Assembly: GCA_001770935.1 (NCBI GenBank)
Contig: MESI01000033.1
Span: forward strand, 54,212 to 118,211
Direction: 5' to 3'
From: Burkholderiales bacterium RIFCSPLOWO2_12_FULL_61_40
GTDB lineage: Bacteria; Pseudomonadota; Gammaproteobacteria; Burkholderiales; Burkholderiaceae_C
Length of the DNA: 64,000 nt
Positions 45,367 through 54,539 of this stretch are shown piece after piece; position 1 is the first letter of the stretch; each line of letters opens with the position of its first letter. The notes beneath the pieces are model-generated. The model saw nothing but the letters and a program-made list of their open reading frames with translations, was not told where the DNA came from and made no database searches. Both the position numbers and the translations under genes were made by a program.

Positions 45367-46074
45367 TTAGAAAACGCTGAGCAGGCGGTCCAGCCCGCCC
45401 GCATCGATGCGCACCTTGGCGTGCTCCCGCACCGCGGGTTTGGCGTGGTAGGCCACGGACAGGCCCACCACCCCCATCATGGGCAGGTCGTTGGCGCCGT
45501 CGCCCATGGCAATGGCTTGGCTGGGGTCTATGCCCAGCAGGGCGCAGGTCTCCAGCACCATCTTGCGCTTTTCCGCGCCGTCGCAGATGTCGCCCCAGGG
45601 CTGGTCCACCATGCGGCCGGTGAGCGCGCCGTCCGCGGCTTCCAGCACGTTGGCGCGGGTGTAGTCGATGCCTAAGCGGTCGCGCACCCGGTCGGTGAAG
45701 TAGGTGAAGCCGCCCGACACCAGCAGCACCTTGAGCCCGGCCTGCTTGCAGGCGGCCACCAGTTCGGCAGCGCCGGGGTTGAGTTGTAGGCGCTCGGCGT
45801 AAATCTGGTCCATGGCGGCCAGGGTCACCCCCTTGAGCAGCGCCACGCGCTGGCGCAGGCTTTCCTTGTAATCGGTGATCACGCCCTGCATGGCGGCTTC
45901 GGTGATGGCCGCCACCTCGGTCTTGCGGCCCACGGCGTCGGCAATCTCGTCCACACACTCGATGTTGATGAGCGTGGAGTCCATGTCAAAGGCGATGAGC
46001 TTGAAATCCGCCAGGTTCAGGGGGAGGGTGATGCCTTGAATGCTCAGGCCGGGGGCGATGTCGGTGGTTTGCAT
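45367..46074 (-). CDS. serB: Phosphoserine phosphatase
   Basis: HAD-superfamily phosphatase (235 aa), last step of serine biosynthesis. Motif I FDMDSTLINIECVDE contains the nucleophile Asp and the acid/base Asp; motif II is VSGGFTYF; motif III/IV include RKMVLE and MGDGANDLPMM. No N-terminal ACT domain is present, which fits the shorter betaproteobacterial form. Its 3' end is about 100 bp from the zinc-ribbon start and the genes share orientation. Confidence 0.95.
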   Translation of the reverse strand: MQTTDIAPGLSIQGITLPLNLADFKLIAFDMDSTLINIECVDEIADAVGRKTEVAAITEAAMQGVITDYKESLRQRVALLKGVTLAAMDQIYAERLQLNPGAAELVAACKQAGLKVLLVSGGFTYFTDRVRDRLGIDYTRANVLEAADGALTGRMVDQPWGDICDGAEKRKMVLETCALLGIDPSQAIAMGDGANDLPMMGVVGLSVAYHAKPAVREHAKVRIDAGGLDRLLSVF

Positions 46075-46088
46075 GGTTGAGTTTTGCT

Positions 46089-46148
46089 TTTGCTATTGAT
46101 TTGGTAGCTGCTTGCGCAGGTAATACGGGGGCTAGAGGGCTATTTGAT
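46089..46148 (+). repeat. ~60 bp interspersed repeat, intergenic copy
   Basis: Full-length copy: TTTGCTATT start, GGTAGCTGCTTGCGCAGG core, ACGGGGGCTAGAGGGC and a TATTTGAT end. It fills the gap between serB and the first AlbA_2 gene. CTGC-TTGC-GCAG inside can form a small hairpin. Confidence 0.85.
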
Positions 46149-46180
46149 GCCTGAATGCCGGTGTGTTGAAATGGGGCGTG

Positions 46181-47416
46181 TTAATCAGTGTGGGGCGAGG
46201 GTGCTGCGTAAATGGTGAGCTGCAGCTCCATGTCGGCAATTTGGCGGTACAGCGGCATGCGGCCAGATAGGGCGAAGCTTTCAGAGAGGATCACATCAAC
46301 ACCGGCGCCGCGTTTGTCCATCAAATATGCCCGGCCCAAGTCTGGGGCGTGGACAGGTATGCGAGCGAGCAAGCTGCACAGTACATCATTGCGTGGCAGC
46401 GACATGCTGGTCATCGCGTCGATTGACATCGTATTGGGCAGTGGGCCAGGCACACACAACTCCAGCCGGTCTGCAAACATGAAAAGCCGAATTCTGGCGC
46501 CGTGAATGGAGTAATCTCGGTGTGCCACGGCATTCACAATGGCTTCAAAGACAGCTCGCCGACTGTATTGCGGGTACTCCACGCGCCCTAAATCTTTTTT
46601 GGCTGGTACCAGCATGTGACGCATCACAAAGTCAAAAGCGTACTCAATTTGGTCGGCAATGGGTCCGGTGAAATCCTTGGCATCAAGCTGGTCGGCTGGA
46701 TCATTTTTTGTACCTCTGTATGCCACGGCCTGTATGTAGGCGCCACGAAGCCAATCGTTGGGCGTTTTTGAGCAAAGCAACACACCGGCAACACTCAAGC
46801 AGTTTTTTTCTTCATCTTTTGTTATTAAGTGAAGGCGCCCGAGTTGCGTGGGCATGTCTGCTTTGTCGTTTGGATTGATCAAATACTTGGTGTTATGTAT
46901 GTCGTTCAAAGAAGTTCCCGGTACAACTTGCTCTTCAAAGCGAAGTAACCGCGCTTGGCTGCGTTGTTGAAACATTCGCGCCAAAAGTTCAGGCGACATC
47001 TCTCTTTTTTCATGACCGATACGGTGCATATAGCCTTTGGGACTTTTATGTATCCATAGGCTGCGGGGAATATCCACCGCAATGGTGTATCGCAATAGAC
47101 CATTGGTATCCAGCAGCTCAACGTGATGCGTATAAAACTGCAGCGGCGGGTTAATTCGGTCTCTTGCCAACTCGCTAAGCCATTTCTCTGCTGCATCGAG
47201 GTCGTTGGCCTCTATCCCCACCACCTCACGGGTCTTGTCATCAACACCCAGCACCAGCAAACCGCCTTTTGCATTGGCGAAGGCGGCTAGCTCATCAGCC
47301 AGACTATCGGGGTGCGGTTCATTGATCTTGCCCGCCCCGCGCCAAACAATGCGTTTGAGTTCCAGCGTTGAATCTTCACCGCCGCGAATTCTGTTCATCA
47401 AACTGATGGAGTCCAT
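46181..47416 (-). CDS. AlbA_2/Schlafen-type ATP-binding protein (paralogue B)
   Basis: 411 aa. The N-terminal AlbA_2 (Schlafen-like) domain opens with GEDSTLELKR and contains LLVLGVDDKTREVVG. The C-terminal half has the divergent ATPase (HATPase_c_4/AAA_4) signature IVNAVAHRDYSIHGAR, RLELCVPGPLPN and GAGVDVILSES. Such proteins bind nucleic acid or act as regulators, and many sit in defence loci. It follows the PHP-ATPase gene by 9 bp and ends the operon. It is clearly homologous to the protein at 54540-55781 (same EDSTLELKR, WRGAGK, EPHP and HRDYSI segments and same length). Confidence 0.88.
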   Translation of the reverse strand: MDSISLMNRIRGGEDSTLELKRIVWRGAGKINEPHPDSLADELAAFANAKGGLLVLGVDDKTREVVGIEANDLDAAEKWLSELARDRINPPLQFYTHHVELLDTNGLLRYTIAVDIPRSLWIHKSPKGYMHRIGHEKREMSPELLARMFQQRSQARLLRFEEQVVPGTSLNDIHNTKYLINPNDKADMPTQLGRLHLITKDEEKNCLSVAGVLLCSKTPNDWLRGAYIQAVAYRGTKNDPADQLDAKDFTGPIADQIEYAFDFVMRHMLVPAKKDLGRVEYPQYSRRAVFEAIVNAVAHRDYSIHGARIRLFMFADRLELCVPGPLPNTMSIDAMTSMSLPRNDVLCSLLARIPVHAPDLGRAYLMDKRGAGVDVILSESFALSGRMPLYRQIADMELQLTIYAAPSPHTD

Positions 47417-47425
47417 AGTGAGCCC

Positions 47426-50191
47426 TTATTTCATGTCCTTGAGCACGCGCTTATAGCGCTTGTCGAATGCAATTCTGCCGCCTTCCATCACATCGCAAAT
47501 CGTTTGGCGGATTTCCAAATTTTGCAGCCCATTGGCGGTATCCCGTTGAATCTGCCCACCGCGAAATGCCATAGGAATCACCAATTCAGCATCGCCATTG
47601 ACCACGATATTGGCGTTATGCGTCACCACAATCACCTGCCTTCGCGTTTTGTTTTGGCGCAACTGCTGTACCACCAGGTCGTACACCATGGCATTGTCCA
47701 AGTCATCTTCTGGTTGGTCGAGAATGAGCGGTTCATCTCCTTCGTTCAGGATAAAAGACAGCAATGCCCCTGTTTGTTGCCCTGCTGATCCCTTTCCAAT
47801 GTTTTGCCATTTGTCTTGATGTGTGACGCGAAACTCAATATCAACCCTGTCCTCTGGGAACCAGGTCCATAGACTGTCGAGTTGTTCGCCCGTCAGGCCT
47901 TTCAAAGCCTCCCGTATGCGCGTACCACGGACCGGTGCATCCAGAATCTTCTCGGGGGTTGCCAGGGGCTGGTCCACCAAATCCTGCAGTGCTTGCTTGA
48001 ATTTACCGAGCTTGTCGGGTGCTTTTGTCAGTGTGGCAATGACTCCGGTGCTAGCCTCGTCATCCAGACTGCCTAAAAAGGTATTGCCGTAGTCGGCATT
48101 GTTCAGTTTAAGCAAGCCCCGCAATTCTTCCTTGCTCTTGTCGTTAAACTGTGCGGCCGTATGGAAAGTGATTTTCAAAATGGCGTGCTTGTCGTCGCCA
48201 ATGACCGAATTCACAAATTCCTGCCGACTCTGCGTCATGGAGGTCCGCACATTGAGTAGGCTTTGATAGGCCTCCCGCTCCAAGGCAACAGCTTCTTGCA
48301 AGCGCTGGCTTTTCGCTGCGTAGAGTTTGTTGCGCTGCTCCAGGTTTTCTTTTTGTTGTTGCAGCACACCCACCTGCTGCAGTTGTCCACCCAATTGGGC
48401 TTTGATTTGTTCCAGGGCTTGCAGGCAGTTTTGCTCTAGCGGGATGGCGTAACTTTCCCATCTAGCAAATTCAGGCAAGGCTTGCAAAGCCTTGGCGCGT
48501 ATTTGTATCGCCTCCATCTGTTGCGCGATCGCTTGCCATTGCTGGGCAAGCGCATCACGCTCCTCATGCCATTTTTGTGCCAGTGCGCGGCCCTCCGGGC
48601 TGCCAGACTCTGGCAGGGTTATTTGCCAGTCCGCAATGTTCGGAACCACTACGCTGCTGCTGGCTTGCTGCACCTCGCTGCTTAAACCTGTTTGAAAATC
48701 GGTCAAGGCTCGCTTTTCTGCGCGAAGTTGTTGCAAGGTCAAAAGCTTGTCACTGACCCCTTGTTTGGCATAGGCAGCAAGACTGTGTTCTATCTGCGCC
48801 AGTTGATCTTTTACTTGCGGCCAGTCTTTCAATTCTTCACGTAGTTGACGTACGCGAACGCGGCTACGTTTGAAGCCACTCACCAAGGCATCTAGCTCAA
48901 CTTGACGTATTGCTTTGTTGGCTTTGCCTGGTTCGTCAAAATACGCTAACAACCCTTCAGTCTGGTTCGCCAATGCGTGAATTTGCTTTTGGCTGAACAC
49001 GCGCACCGGAAATTCGCGTGGAATGGCTTGGCCATCAATATCGGTTTTTTCCCAATGTTCAGGCGATTCAGCATCAGGCCGCTGAACGGAAAGTGTGCTG
49101 GGTGTCCAGTCATAGCGATACACGCCACCAATGGCACCCGCTCCGCTGACTGTTGCACGCAATTCAGTGAATGGCCGCACCATGTTGTCGCGAAACCTAG
49201 CCACGGCCTTGCTGACCTCATGTTCTGGCCCAAGCATGTTTTTAGCTTCATCGCCACGTCCTAATGCCAGACGCAAACACTCCACCACGGAGGACTTGCC
49301 ACTGCCACGACCACCAATGATGGTGTTGAGCCAGGGGTTGAAATCAATCACCATAGGATTGCGGCGTTTGTCCAACCCTTCGATGGATAGCGTTTTAATC
49401 CAGTGCTTGGGTAAAGCCTGGAAATCATTGGGACGTTCGTCGCCGCGACAAATCGATAAATCTGGCTCAGCCAAGGCCAATTTCAAGCCCTGCAGATCAG
49501 GTGTGGTGAGTTTGACCCAGGTGAAGCACGCTGGATTGAGTGCTTGGGCATTGTGGTTGTCGCTGCCCTGCACTTGAGCAAGGGCACGCAGTTTTTTACG
49601 GCTCTCTTGGCCATTGCCTTGCAGTACAGCGCTTTGTCGGTCCACCACTTGCACCGCATCAACCTTCTCCAAAAACTGTAGGCGTGTGTTTTCGTCATTC
49701 GTTGAACAGAACAATCCCTTTGGATGATCAATGTGTGCAGCAATGGCAATACCCTTGAACTGGTTATGGATCACATCAGTAACATCTTCAAATCCTTTTG
49801 TTGTGACCGCATTGCTTGCGCCTAAACGCTCCGTATAACCACACGCGCCAACGAGAGCGGCAACATCCTGTGCTGTTTTATCCGTGTCCAAAATCGCGAA
49901 CAAATGAATGCCGCCCGAGCATGAAATTTCGACGCCAGGGAAGATATAAAACGATTGCCATCCCGCATCTTCAGTACGCAGTTGCTGCAAGGCAGTGGTC
50001 AACTCATCAAACCATGCTCCTGAGTTGTGATCGGTAACGACCACACAATCCAAGCCGTTACGCCGATAGGCCAGTAACCAGTCGCGTGCACTCAAGGCCT
50101 TGTCGCCTTTGTAATCATCCGAACCGATGGGCGTATGTGTATGGAAATCAAATTTCCACCAACGCGATCCCGGAAAGCTCTGCATAGTCAT
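47426..50191 (-). CDS. PHP phosphoesterase domain fused to SMC-like ATPase (TrlF-type)
   Basis: 921 aa. The N-terminal PHP metallo-phosphoesterase domain (about 10-230) shows FDFHTHTPIGSDDY, VVTDHNSGAWF and GVEISCSGGIH. An ABC/SMC-type ATPase follows: Walker A GGRGSGKSS near residue 300, Q-loop FSQKQIHALANQ, a long coiled coil (about 430-700), signature-like SAGQQTGALLS and Walker B LILDQPEDDLD with a VVTHN H-loop. Predicted DNA- or RNA-linked nuclease/phosphatase driven by ATP. The fusion is widespread in defence islands. The next gene encodes an AlbA_2 protein 9 bp away, and the DUF1016 nuclease gene lies upstream. Confidence 0.88.
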   Translation of the reverse strand: MTMQSFPGSRWWKFDFHTHTPIGSDDYKGDKALSARDWLLAYRRNGLDCVVVTDHNSGAWFDELTTALQQLRTEDAGWQSFYIFPGVEISCSGGIHLFAILDTDKTAQDVAALVGACGYTERLGASNAVTTKGFEDVTDVIHNQFKGIAIAAHIDHPKGLFCSTNDENTRLQFLEKVDAVQVVDRQSAVLQGNGQESRKKLRALAQVQGSDNHNAQALNPACFTWVKLTTPDLQGLKLALAEPDLSICRGDERPNDFQALPKHWIKTLSIEGLDKRRNPMVIDFNPWLNTIIGGRGSGKSSVVECLRLALGRGDEAKNMLGPEHEVSKAVARFRDNMVRPFTELRATVSGAGAIGGVYRYDWTPSTLSVQRPDAESPEHWEKTDIDGQAIPREFPVRVFSQKQIHALANQTEGLLAYFDEPGKANKAIRQVELDALVSGFKRSRVRVRQLREELKDWPQVKDQLAQIEHSLAAYAKQGVSDKLLTLQQLRAEKRALTDFQTGLSSEVQQASSSVVVPNIADWQITLPESGSPEGRALAQKWHEERDALAQQWQAIAQQMEAIQIRAKALQALPEFARWESYAIPLEQNCLQALEQIKAQLGGQLQQVGVLQQQKENLEQRNKLYAAKSQRLQEAVALEREAYQSLLNVRTSMTQSRQEFVNSVIGDDKHAILKITFHTAAQFNDKSKEELRGLLKLNNADYGNTFLGSLDDEASTGVIATLTKAPDKLGKFKQALQDLVDQPLATPEKILDAPVRGTRIREALKGLTGEQLDSLWTWFPEDRVDIEFRVTHQDKWQNIGKGSAGQQTGALLSFILNEGDEPLILDQPEDDLDNAMVYDLVVQQLRQNKTRRQVIVVTHNANIVVNGDAELVIPMAFRGGQIQRDTANGLQNLEIRQTICDVMEGGRIAFDKRYKRVLKDMK

Positions 50192-50402
50192 GGCACTTCT
50201 TTCTATTCTTATGGGTGTCGAAATAACTCAGACCCGCAGTTGCAGCCTGTCGTTTGAGTCTAAATAACCCAGCGCTTTGGCTACCGTGTTTTGCACTGGC
50301 ACCAACATTGGGACCCTGGGGTTGTGCGGGTTGGGGTTTGCATGGTTCACTTTTGCTATTAATTTGGTAGCTGCTTGCGCAGGTAATACGGGGGCTGGAG
50401 GC
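50192..50402. other. Intergenic region between DUF1016 and PHP-ATPase genes
   Basis: 211 bp. The right half is a full copy of the ~60 bp repeat (50352-50411). The left half holds no open frame of note and could carry a separate promoter for the PHP-ATPase/AlbA_2 pair. Confidence 0.55.
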
Positions 50403-50411
50403 CTATTTGAT
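50352..50411 (+). repeat. ~60 bp interspersed repeat at the 3' end of the DUF1016 gene
   Basis: Full-length copy. Its TATTTGAT end, read on the minus strand, supplies the last codons and the TAG stop of the DUF1016 gene. Confidence 0.85.
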
Positions 50412-51494
50412 GCTTAAAAACGAAGCTTCTCCGCCCTCATCGTCATCATGGCTCACCCAGCCCTGCAGCCGCGCAGCGATCTGCTCCGGGCTGGGCAGGT
50501 CGTTCCGGTAGCTGGCGGGGAGCTGCGGGGTGACTGTGTAGGTCGCGATACCCAGCGGTCGGGACATGGTGCGAAGGGCATATTCGACCATGGTTTTGGT
50601 CTTGCCGCGACAGATGACGATGCCAATCGGCGGGTTTTCGCCTTCCAGGCGGTGTTGTTGGTCGAGCGTGTCCAGATAAAACTCAATCTGGCCTTTGTGC
50701 TCGGGCTTGAAGTCGCCAATTTTCAGCTCAATCGCCACCAGACAACGCAGACGGCGGTGGAAGAGCAGCAAGTCAATAAAGTATTCCTTTCCGTCGACTT
50801 CCAACCGGTACTGGTTGCCGACAAAGGTGAACGCCCCGCCCATCTCGGCCAGAAAACCGCGCAGGTTGCGCACCAGTGCTTCTTCCAGTTCTCGCTCGGA
50901 GTGTTGTTCGGCCAGTCCCAAAAAGTCAAAGGTGTAATGGTCTTTGACCGCCAGCAGGGCTTGGGCCTTGATGTTGTCGGGCACTGCCGCGTCAAAGTTG
51001 GTCTGGCCGTTCAGGTATTGGGCGTAGCTGTGGTTGTCCAACTGATGTTGCAGCACGTTTTTGGTCCAACCAAAGCGGGCGGTGGCGCGCAGGTAAAACT
51101 CACGCTCCAGATCGTCCTTGCATCGGGCCAGAATGACGAGATTTTTGGCCCAGCTGATTTCTGCAACCAGCGGTTGCAGTTTTGGTTTGTTCGTGTATTC
51201 GCGGTAAAAGTCCCGCATGTTCCACAGATTACGGGCCGAAAACCCGTTGCGCCCCGGAAACTCGGCTTGCAAATCACGCGCCAGATTTTCCACCACGCTT
51301 TTACCCCAGCCCAGCGCCAATTGCCTTTGGCTGATGTTTTCACCCAGCCACCAGTACAGCGCGAGCAGTTCGCCGTTGGCCGCACGCATGGCCTGGTATT
51401 GCCGCTGTCGAATCTGCGCCTTGATTTCAAGCAAAAAGGCACCGTAGCCTGCGGGCGGCGTTGGGATGTTCTCCAATTCGCTGGTTTTTGGCAT
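50403..51494 (-). CDS. YhcG/DUF1016-family PD-(D/E)XK nuclease
   Basis: 363 aa. The N-terminal DUF1016_N region (about 20-160) has ALYWWLGENISQRQ, GWGKSVVENLARDL and FSARNLWNMRDFY. The C-terminal nuclease region holds YFIDLLLFHRRL and VAIELKIGDFKPE, matching D...E-x-K of PD-(D/E)XK enzymes. This family is common in restriction-modification and defence islands, but its target is not established. ATG 51494 is preferred over the open frame to 51539, which enters a repeat copy. The stop codon is made by a repeat copy. Confidence 0.9.
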   Translation of the reverse strand: MPKTSELENIPTPPAGYGAFLLEIKAQIRQRQYQAMRAANGELLALYWWLGENISQRQLALGWGKSVVENLARDLQAEFPGRNGFSARNLWNMRDFYREYTNKPKLQPLVAEISWAKNLVILARCKDDLEREFYLRATARFGWTKNVLQHQLDNHSYAQYLNGQTNFDAAVPDNIKAQALLAVKDHYTFDFLGLAEQHSERELEEALVRNLRGFLAEMGGAFTFVGNQYRLEVDGKEYFIDLLLFHRRLRCLVAIELKIGDFKPEHKGQIEFYLDTLDQQHRLEGENPPIGIVICRGKTKTMVEYALRTMSRPLGIATYTVTPQLPASYRNDLPSPEQIAARLQGWVSHDDDEGGEASFLSIK

Positions 51495-51501
51495 AGGGTC
51501 T

Positions 51502-51561
51502 TTTGCTATGGATTTGGTAGCTGCTTGCGCAGATAACACGGGGGTTAGGGGGCTATTTGAT
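51502..51561 (+). repeat. ~60 bp interspersed repeat between res and the DUF1016 gene
   Basis: Full-length copy. On the minus strand it encodes the last residues (HQIAP) and stop of the res gene, then covers the spacer up to the DUF1016 start. Confidence 0.85.
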
Positions 51562-54538
51562 GAATAATTTGCGCGAGTGAGTCGCGGTTGAGCTTGGTGT
51601 GAAACTCCACCGGTGTACCCTGCTGGCGCAAGGCCTCAAAGAAACGTTTGGCACTGTCAATCTTCCAGCGCTCTTTGGTTGGAATGTCGCCATAGTTGTC
51701 ATAGCCCTTGGTTTCCACCACCAGATACATGGCTTGCGCATCGTCACCTTGCAGTACCGCATAGCCAAAGTCGGGGTTGTATTTGCCTGCAGGGGTCGGA
51801 ATATCCACTTTGGGCAACTTGGCAAACACCGCAATGCGTTTGCCGTGCGATTCGTCCACCGTGTCGCGCTCTATCTGGCTGTCCACCGGCATGAAATCAT
51901 CCAGGTACAAAGACCGGCTGCGCAGCTCAGGGTTGGTGACCGCATGTTGCTCTGAGCCGCACAGCGACACGTTCAAGGTCTCCAGCAGTGCGCCGGTGTT
52001 GTCTGTCAGTGCGGTTTTCACCCTGGTTTGGCGCAACGCATACGACACCTTATGGATCAACAACTCATACACACAGCCCAGCATCAGGTCGCGCAGCGCA
52101 CTCAGAGAGCGCCCTTCGTTGTGTCTGATTTGTGCGAACTTGTCCGGCGGCATGCGTGCCAGCGATTGCGCCACCGTGTGGTAGCTCAGCTTGGTGGCGT
52201 TGGCCAGTTCACGCACAAAACCCGCCAGGGTGAACACCGTGTGCGACTTCACTTCGTAGCTGGATTGCGTGCTCTGGGCGTTATGCAGGCTTTGCACGTT
52301 GTCCGTGCGCGTGACTTGAATGGTCAATGGCCGCACCTGAAAATCGCTACCCAGCCGCCGCACGATGTTGTCCACCAGCGCGGGCGTGTCCAACTCGTAG
52401 TGCAGCACCGCGTCCTGGTTCAAACGCTCCCACAGTTCCTTGAATTTGGCGAACTGCGTCGGATTGACGTGCAGGTTGGGCTTGGGTTTGTCTTGCTTGG
52501 CTTTGACCTGCCCGTAGCCGTCGTAGTAAGTGTCCAAATAGGCCAGCATGGCGCGTGCGTTGTCAGCGCCTAAGCCTGCCACGGTGGCCAGCACGCCTTC
52601 AATCACCGCCCGCTGGCGCTTGAACGTGGTGGCATCTGGCTGCAAGGCCAGCGTGCCGGTGGCCATGTCGATGGTGCCCGCGCCGCACTGCGCCAGCGCC
52701 TGAAACAGCGCCACCGTCACAAACGGGTTCATGCTGATGCCGCTGACCGCCAGCGACTCCTGGTTGATCACCCGTGAGACCAGCCGCACGCTGTGGGCGG
52801 CAATTTCGCTCTGAATCGCGCCTACAAAGTCGCCTTCGCTGGCGGGCACTACTACGATGAGCTGGTTGACATCGTCAAACGCCGGGTCATCCGCCTGTAC
52901 CCGCTCCAGCTGCTGGTTCACGGCCAGACGCAAGCCCCGGCCAATTTGCTGCAGTTTGGTGATTTTGGAGTTGCTGGGGGCCAGCTTGCACAGGGTGAAC
53001 ACGTTGGGGTTGTCCCAGCCCTCTTGCAAGGCCCACATGGAGAAGATAAAACGCAAGTCAGTTTCAAAACTCAGCAACTTTTCTTTCTCTTGCAAGATGA
53101 GCTTGATGGCTTCTTCCTCGCCCTTTTCGCTGTGCGAGCGGGCAAAGTAGCCCTTGTGCACCTTGCCGATATCGGCCGCGCTGCGCTCCAGATAGGCCCG
53201 ATATGGCGGGTGCAGGTCCGGCCTGGCCAGCGCTTTTGCCAGGTGGGCGCGGTAGTGGAATTCAAACGCATCCCGCAGCACAGCGGGCTTTTGCCCATCG
53301 GGCATGTATTTGGCAACCGCGTCAATGAAAAACAGGCTGAGCGACTTGATGCCACGCTTGAACAGGTCTTCTTCCCGCTCAAAGTGGTTGGCAATGGCGC
53401 ACTCCACAATCAGCGACTGGGTTTGCTGGGCCAACATGCCATAGGCGGTTGGCTCACCCAGGGCTAAGGCAAAGCCGTTGGTGAACAACACCTCTTTGAG
53501 TGTGATGTTCTCCACCACATGCCCATCCAGAAACGCCAGAGCCGTTTTTTCGCCCAGATTGTCTTTGGCCTTGAGTTCTACCGTTGCCATTGGGCCGGTG
53601 CTGGTGTGGTACTGCACTACGGCACAGCGCTCTTTGGCCGTGCCATGGGTCGATACATAGGTCATCGCCTGGGTGCTGTCGGAGCCGTTGCCCACGGTGT
53701 CCACCACAATGCCTTTGACCAGCCGCTGGCGAAACGCCTCCAGGCTGTCCAGCGTGTACACCAGGTTTTTGTACTTCAGCGCGTCGCCATCCGCCGTGTT
53801 TTTGGCTTTGTCTTTGGCCTTGAAGGTGGCGCCAAAGCGAATGGTCAGCAGCGGGTTGAATTTGGCCAGGTACTCCTGCGTCTGCTTGCCCTCAAAGCGG
53901 TGCGGCTCGTCAATGATCAACACCGGACGAATCACCGCCAGCGCCTCCATATAACTCTTGGCGTGGCCAAACAGATTGGCCTCTACCCCGCGCTGGTGAA
54001 TCACCTTGCCATCGCCTGCAAACGACTGATAAGTGGCCACCAACACAGAAATACCTGCATTGGCCGCGTGAATAAACCCGCCCACGGTCTTGGCAGAGTA
54101 GTTGTAGACGTTGATGTGCTGGTCGTACTGCCTGGCAAAAAACGCCGCCGTGCTTTGAAAACTCTTGAGCGTGCCCTGGCGTATGGCGTTGCTGGGCACC
54201 AGCACAATGAACTTGGAAAGTTTTTTGTCCCGGTGCAGGCGGTGAATGGTCTCTATGAAGGTAAAGGTCTTGCCGGTGCCGGTTTCCATCAGCACGTCCA
54301 GCGTCAGGGCGGGGGTGGTGGTGACGGGTACTTGCACATCGCCCGCAGTGACGTGGTTGCGCAGGCGAATGGCGGCAATGTTGTCGCGCAGTGCCGCTGC
54401 AGCTTCACCGGGCGCCATCGTCGGGTTGGACTGCACGTTCACGGGCGGGCAAAAGCGCACGTCGTTGAACACATCGGCCAGTGACTGCACCGCCGCCGTT
54501 TGGTGGGCGAGGGTGGTGTATTGGAATTGGGCTGCCAT
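51545..54538 (-). CDS. res: Type III restriction enzyme Res subunit (DEAD-like helicase/nuclease)
   Basis: 997 aa superfamily-2 helicase with nuclease. Motif I LMETGTGKTFTF, motif II LIIDEPHRF (DEPH), and motif VI region LQQIGRGLRLAV are present. The C-terminal endonuclease shows YNPDFGYAV...LVVETKGYDN, a PD-(D/E)XK-type pattern. Res needs the Mod subunit for DNA recognition. ATG 54538 lies one base beyond the stop of an AlbA_2 gene inserted between mod and res, an unusual layout since mod and res are normally adjacent. Confidence 0.92.
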   Translation of the reverse strand: MAAQFQYTTLAHQTAAVQSLADVFNDVRFCPPVNVQSNPTMAPGEAAAALRDNIAAIRLRNHVTAGDVQVPVTTTPALTLDVLMETGTGKTFTFIETIHRLHRDKKLSKFIVLVPSNAIRQGTLKSFQSTAAFFARQYDQHINVYNYSAKTVGGFIHAANAGISVLVATYQSFAGDGKVIHQRGVEANLFGHAKSYMEALAVIRPVLIIDEPHRFEGKQTQEYLAKFNPLLTIRFGATFKAKDKAKNTADGDALKYKNLVYTLDSLEAFRQRLVKGIVVDTVGNGSDSTQAMTYVSTHGTAKERCAVVQYHTSTGPMATVELKAKDNLGEKTALAFLDGHVVENITLKEVLFTNGFALALGEPTAYGMLAQQTQSLIVECAIANHFEREEDLFKRGIKSLSLFFIDAVAKYMPDGQKPAVLRDAFEFHYRAHLAKALARPDLHPPYRAYLERSAADIGKVHKGYFARSHSEKGEEEAIKLILQEKEKLLSFETDLRFIFSMWALQEGWDNPNVFTLCKLAPSNSKITKLQQIGRGLRLAVNQQLERVQADDPAFDDVNQLIVVVPASEGDFVGAIQSEIAAHSVRLVSRVINQESLAVSGISMNPFVTVALFQALAQCGAGTIDMATGTLALQPDATTFKRQRAVIEGVLATVAGLGADNARAMLAYLDTYYDGYGQVKAKQDKPKPNLHVNPTQFAKFKELWERLNQDAVLHYELDTPALVDNIVRRLGSDFQVRPLTIQVTRTDNVQSLHNAQSTQSSYEVKSHTVFTLAGFVRELANATKLSYHTVAQSLARMPPDKFAQIRHNEGRSLSALRDLMLGCVYELLIHKVSYALRQTRVKTALTDNTGALLETLNVSLCGSEQHAVTNPELRSRSLYLDDFMPVDSQIERDTVDESHGKRIAVFAKLPKVDIPTPAGKYNPDFGYAVLQGDDAQAMYLVVETKGYDNYGDIPTKERWKIDSAKRFFEALRQQGTPVEFHTKLNRDSLAQIIHQIAP

Positions 54539-54539
54539 C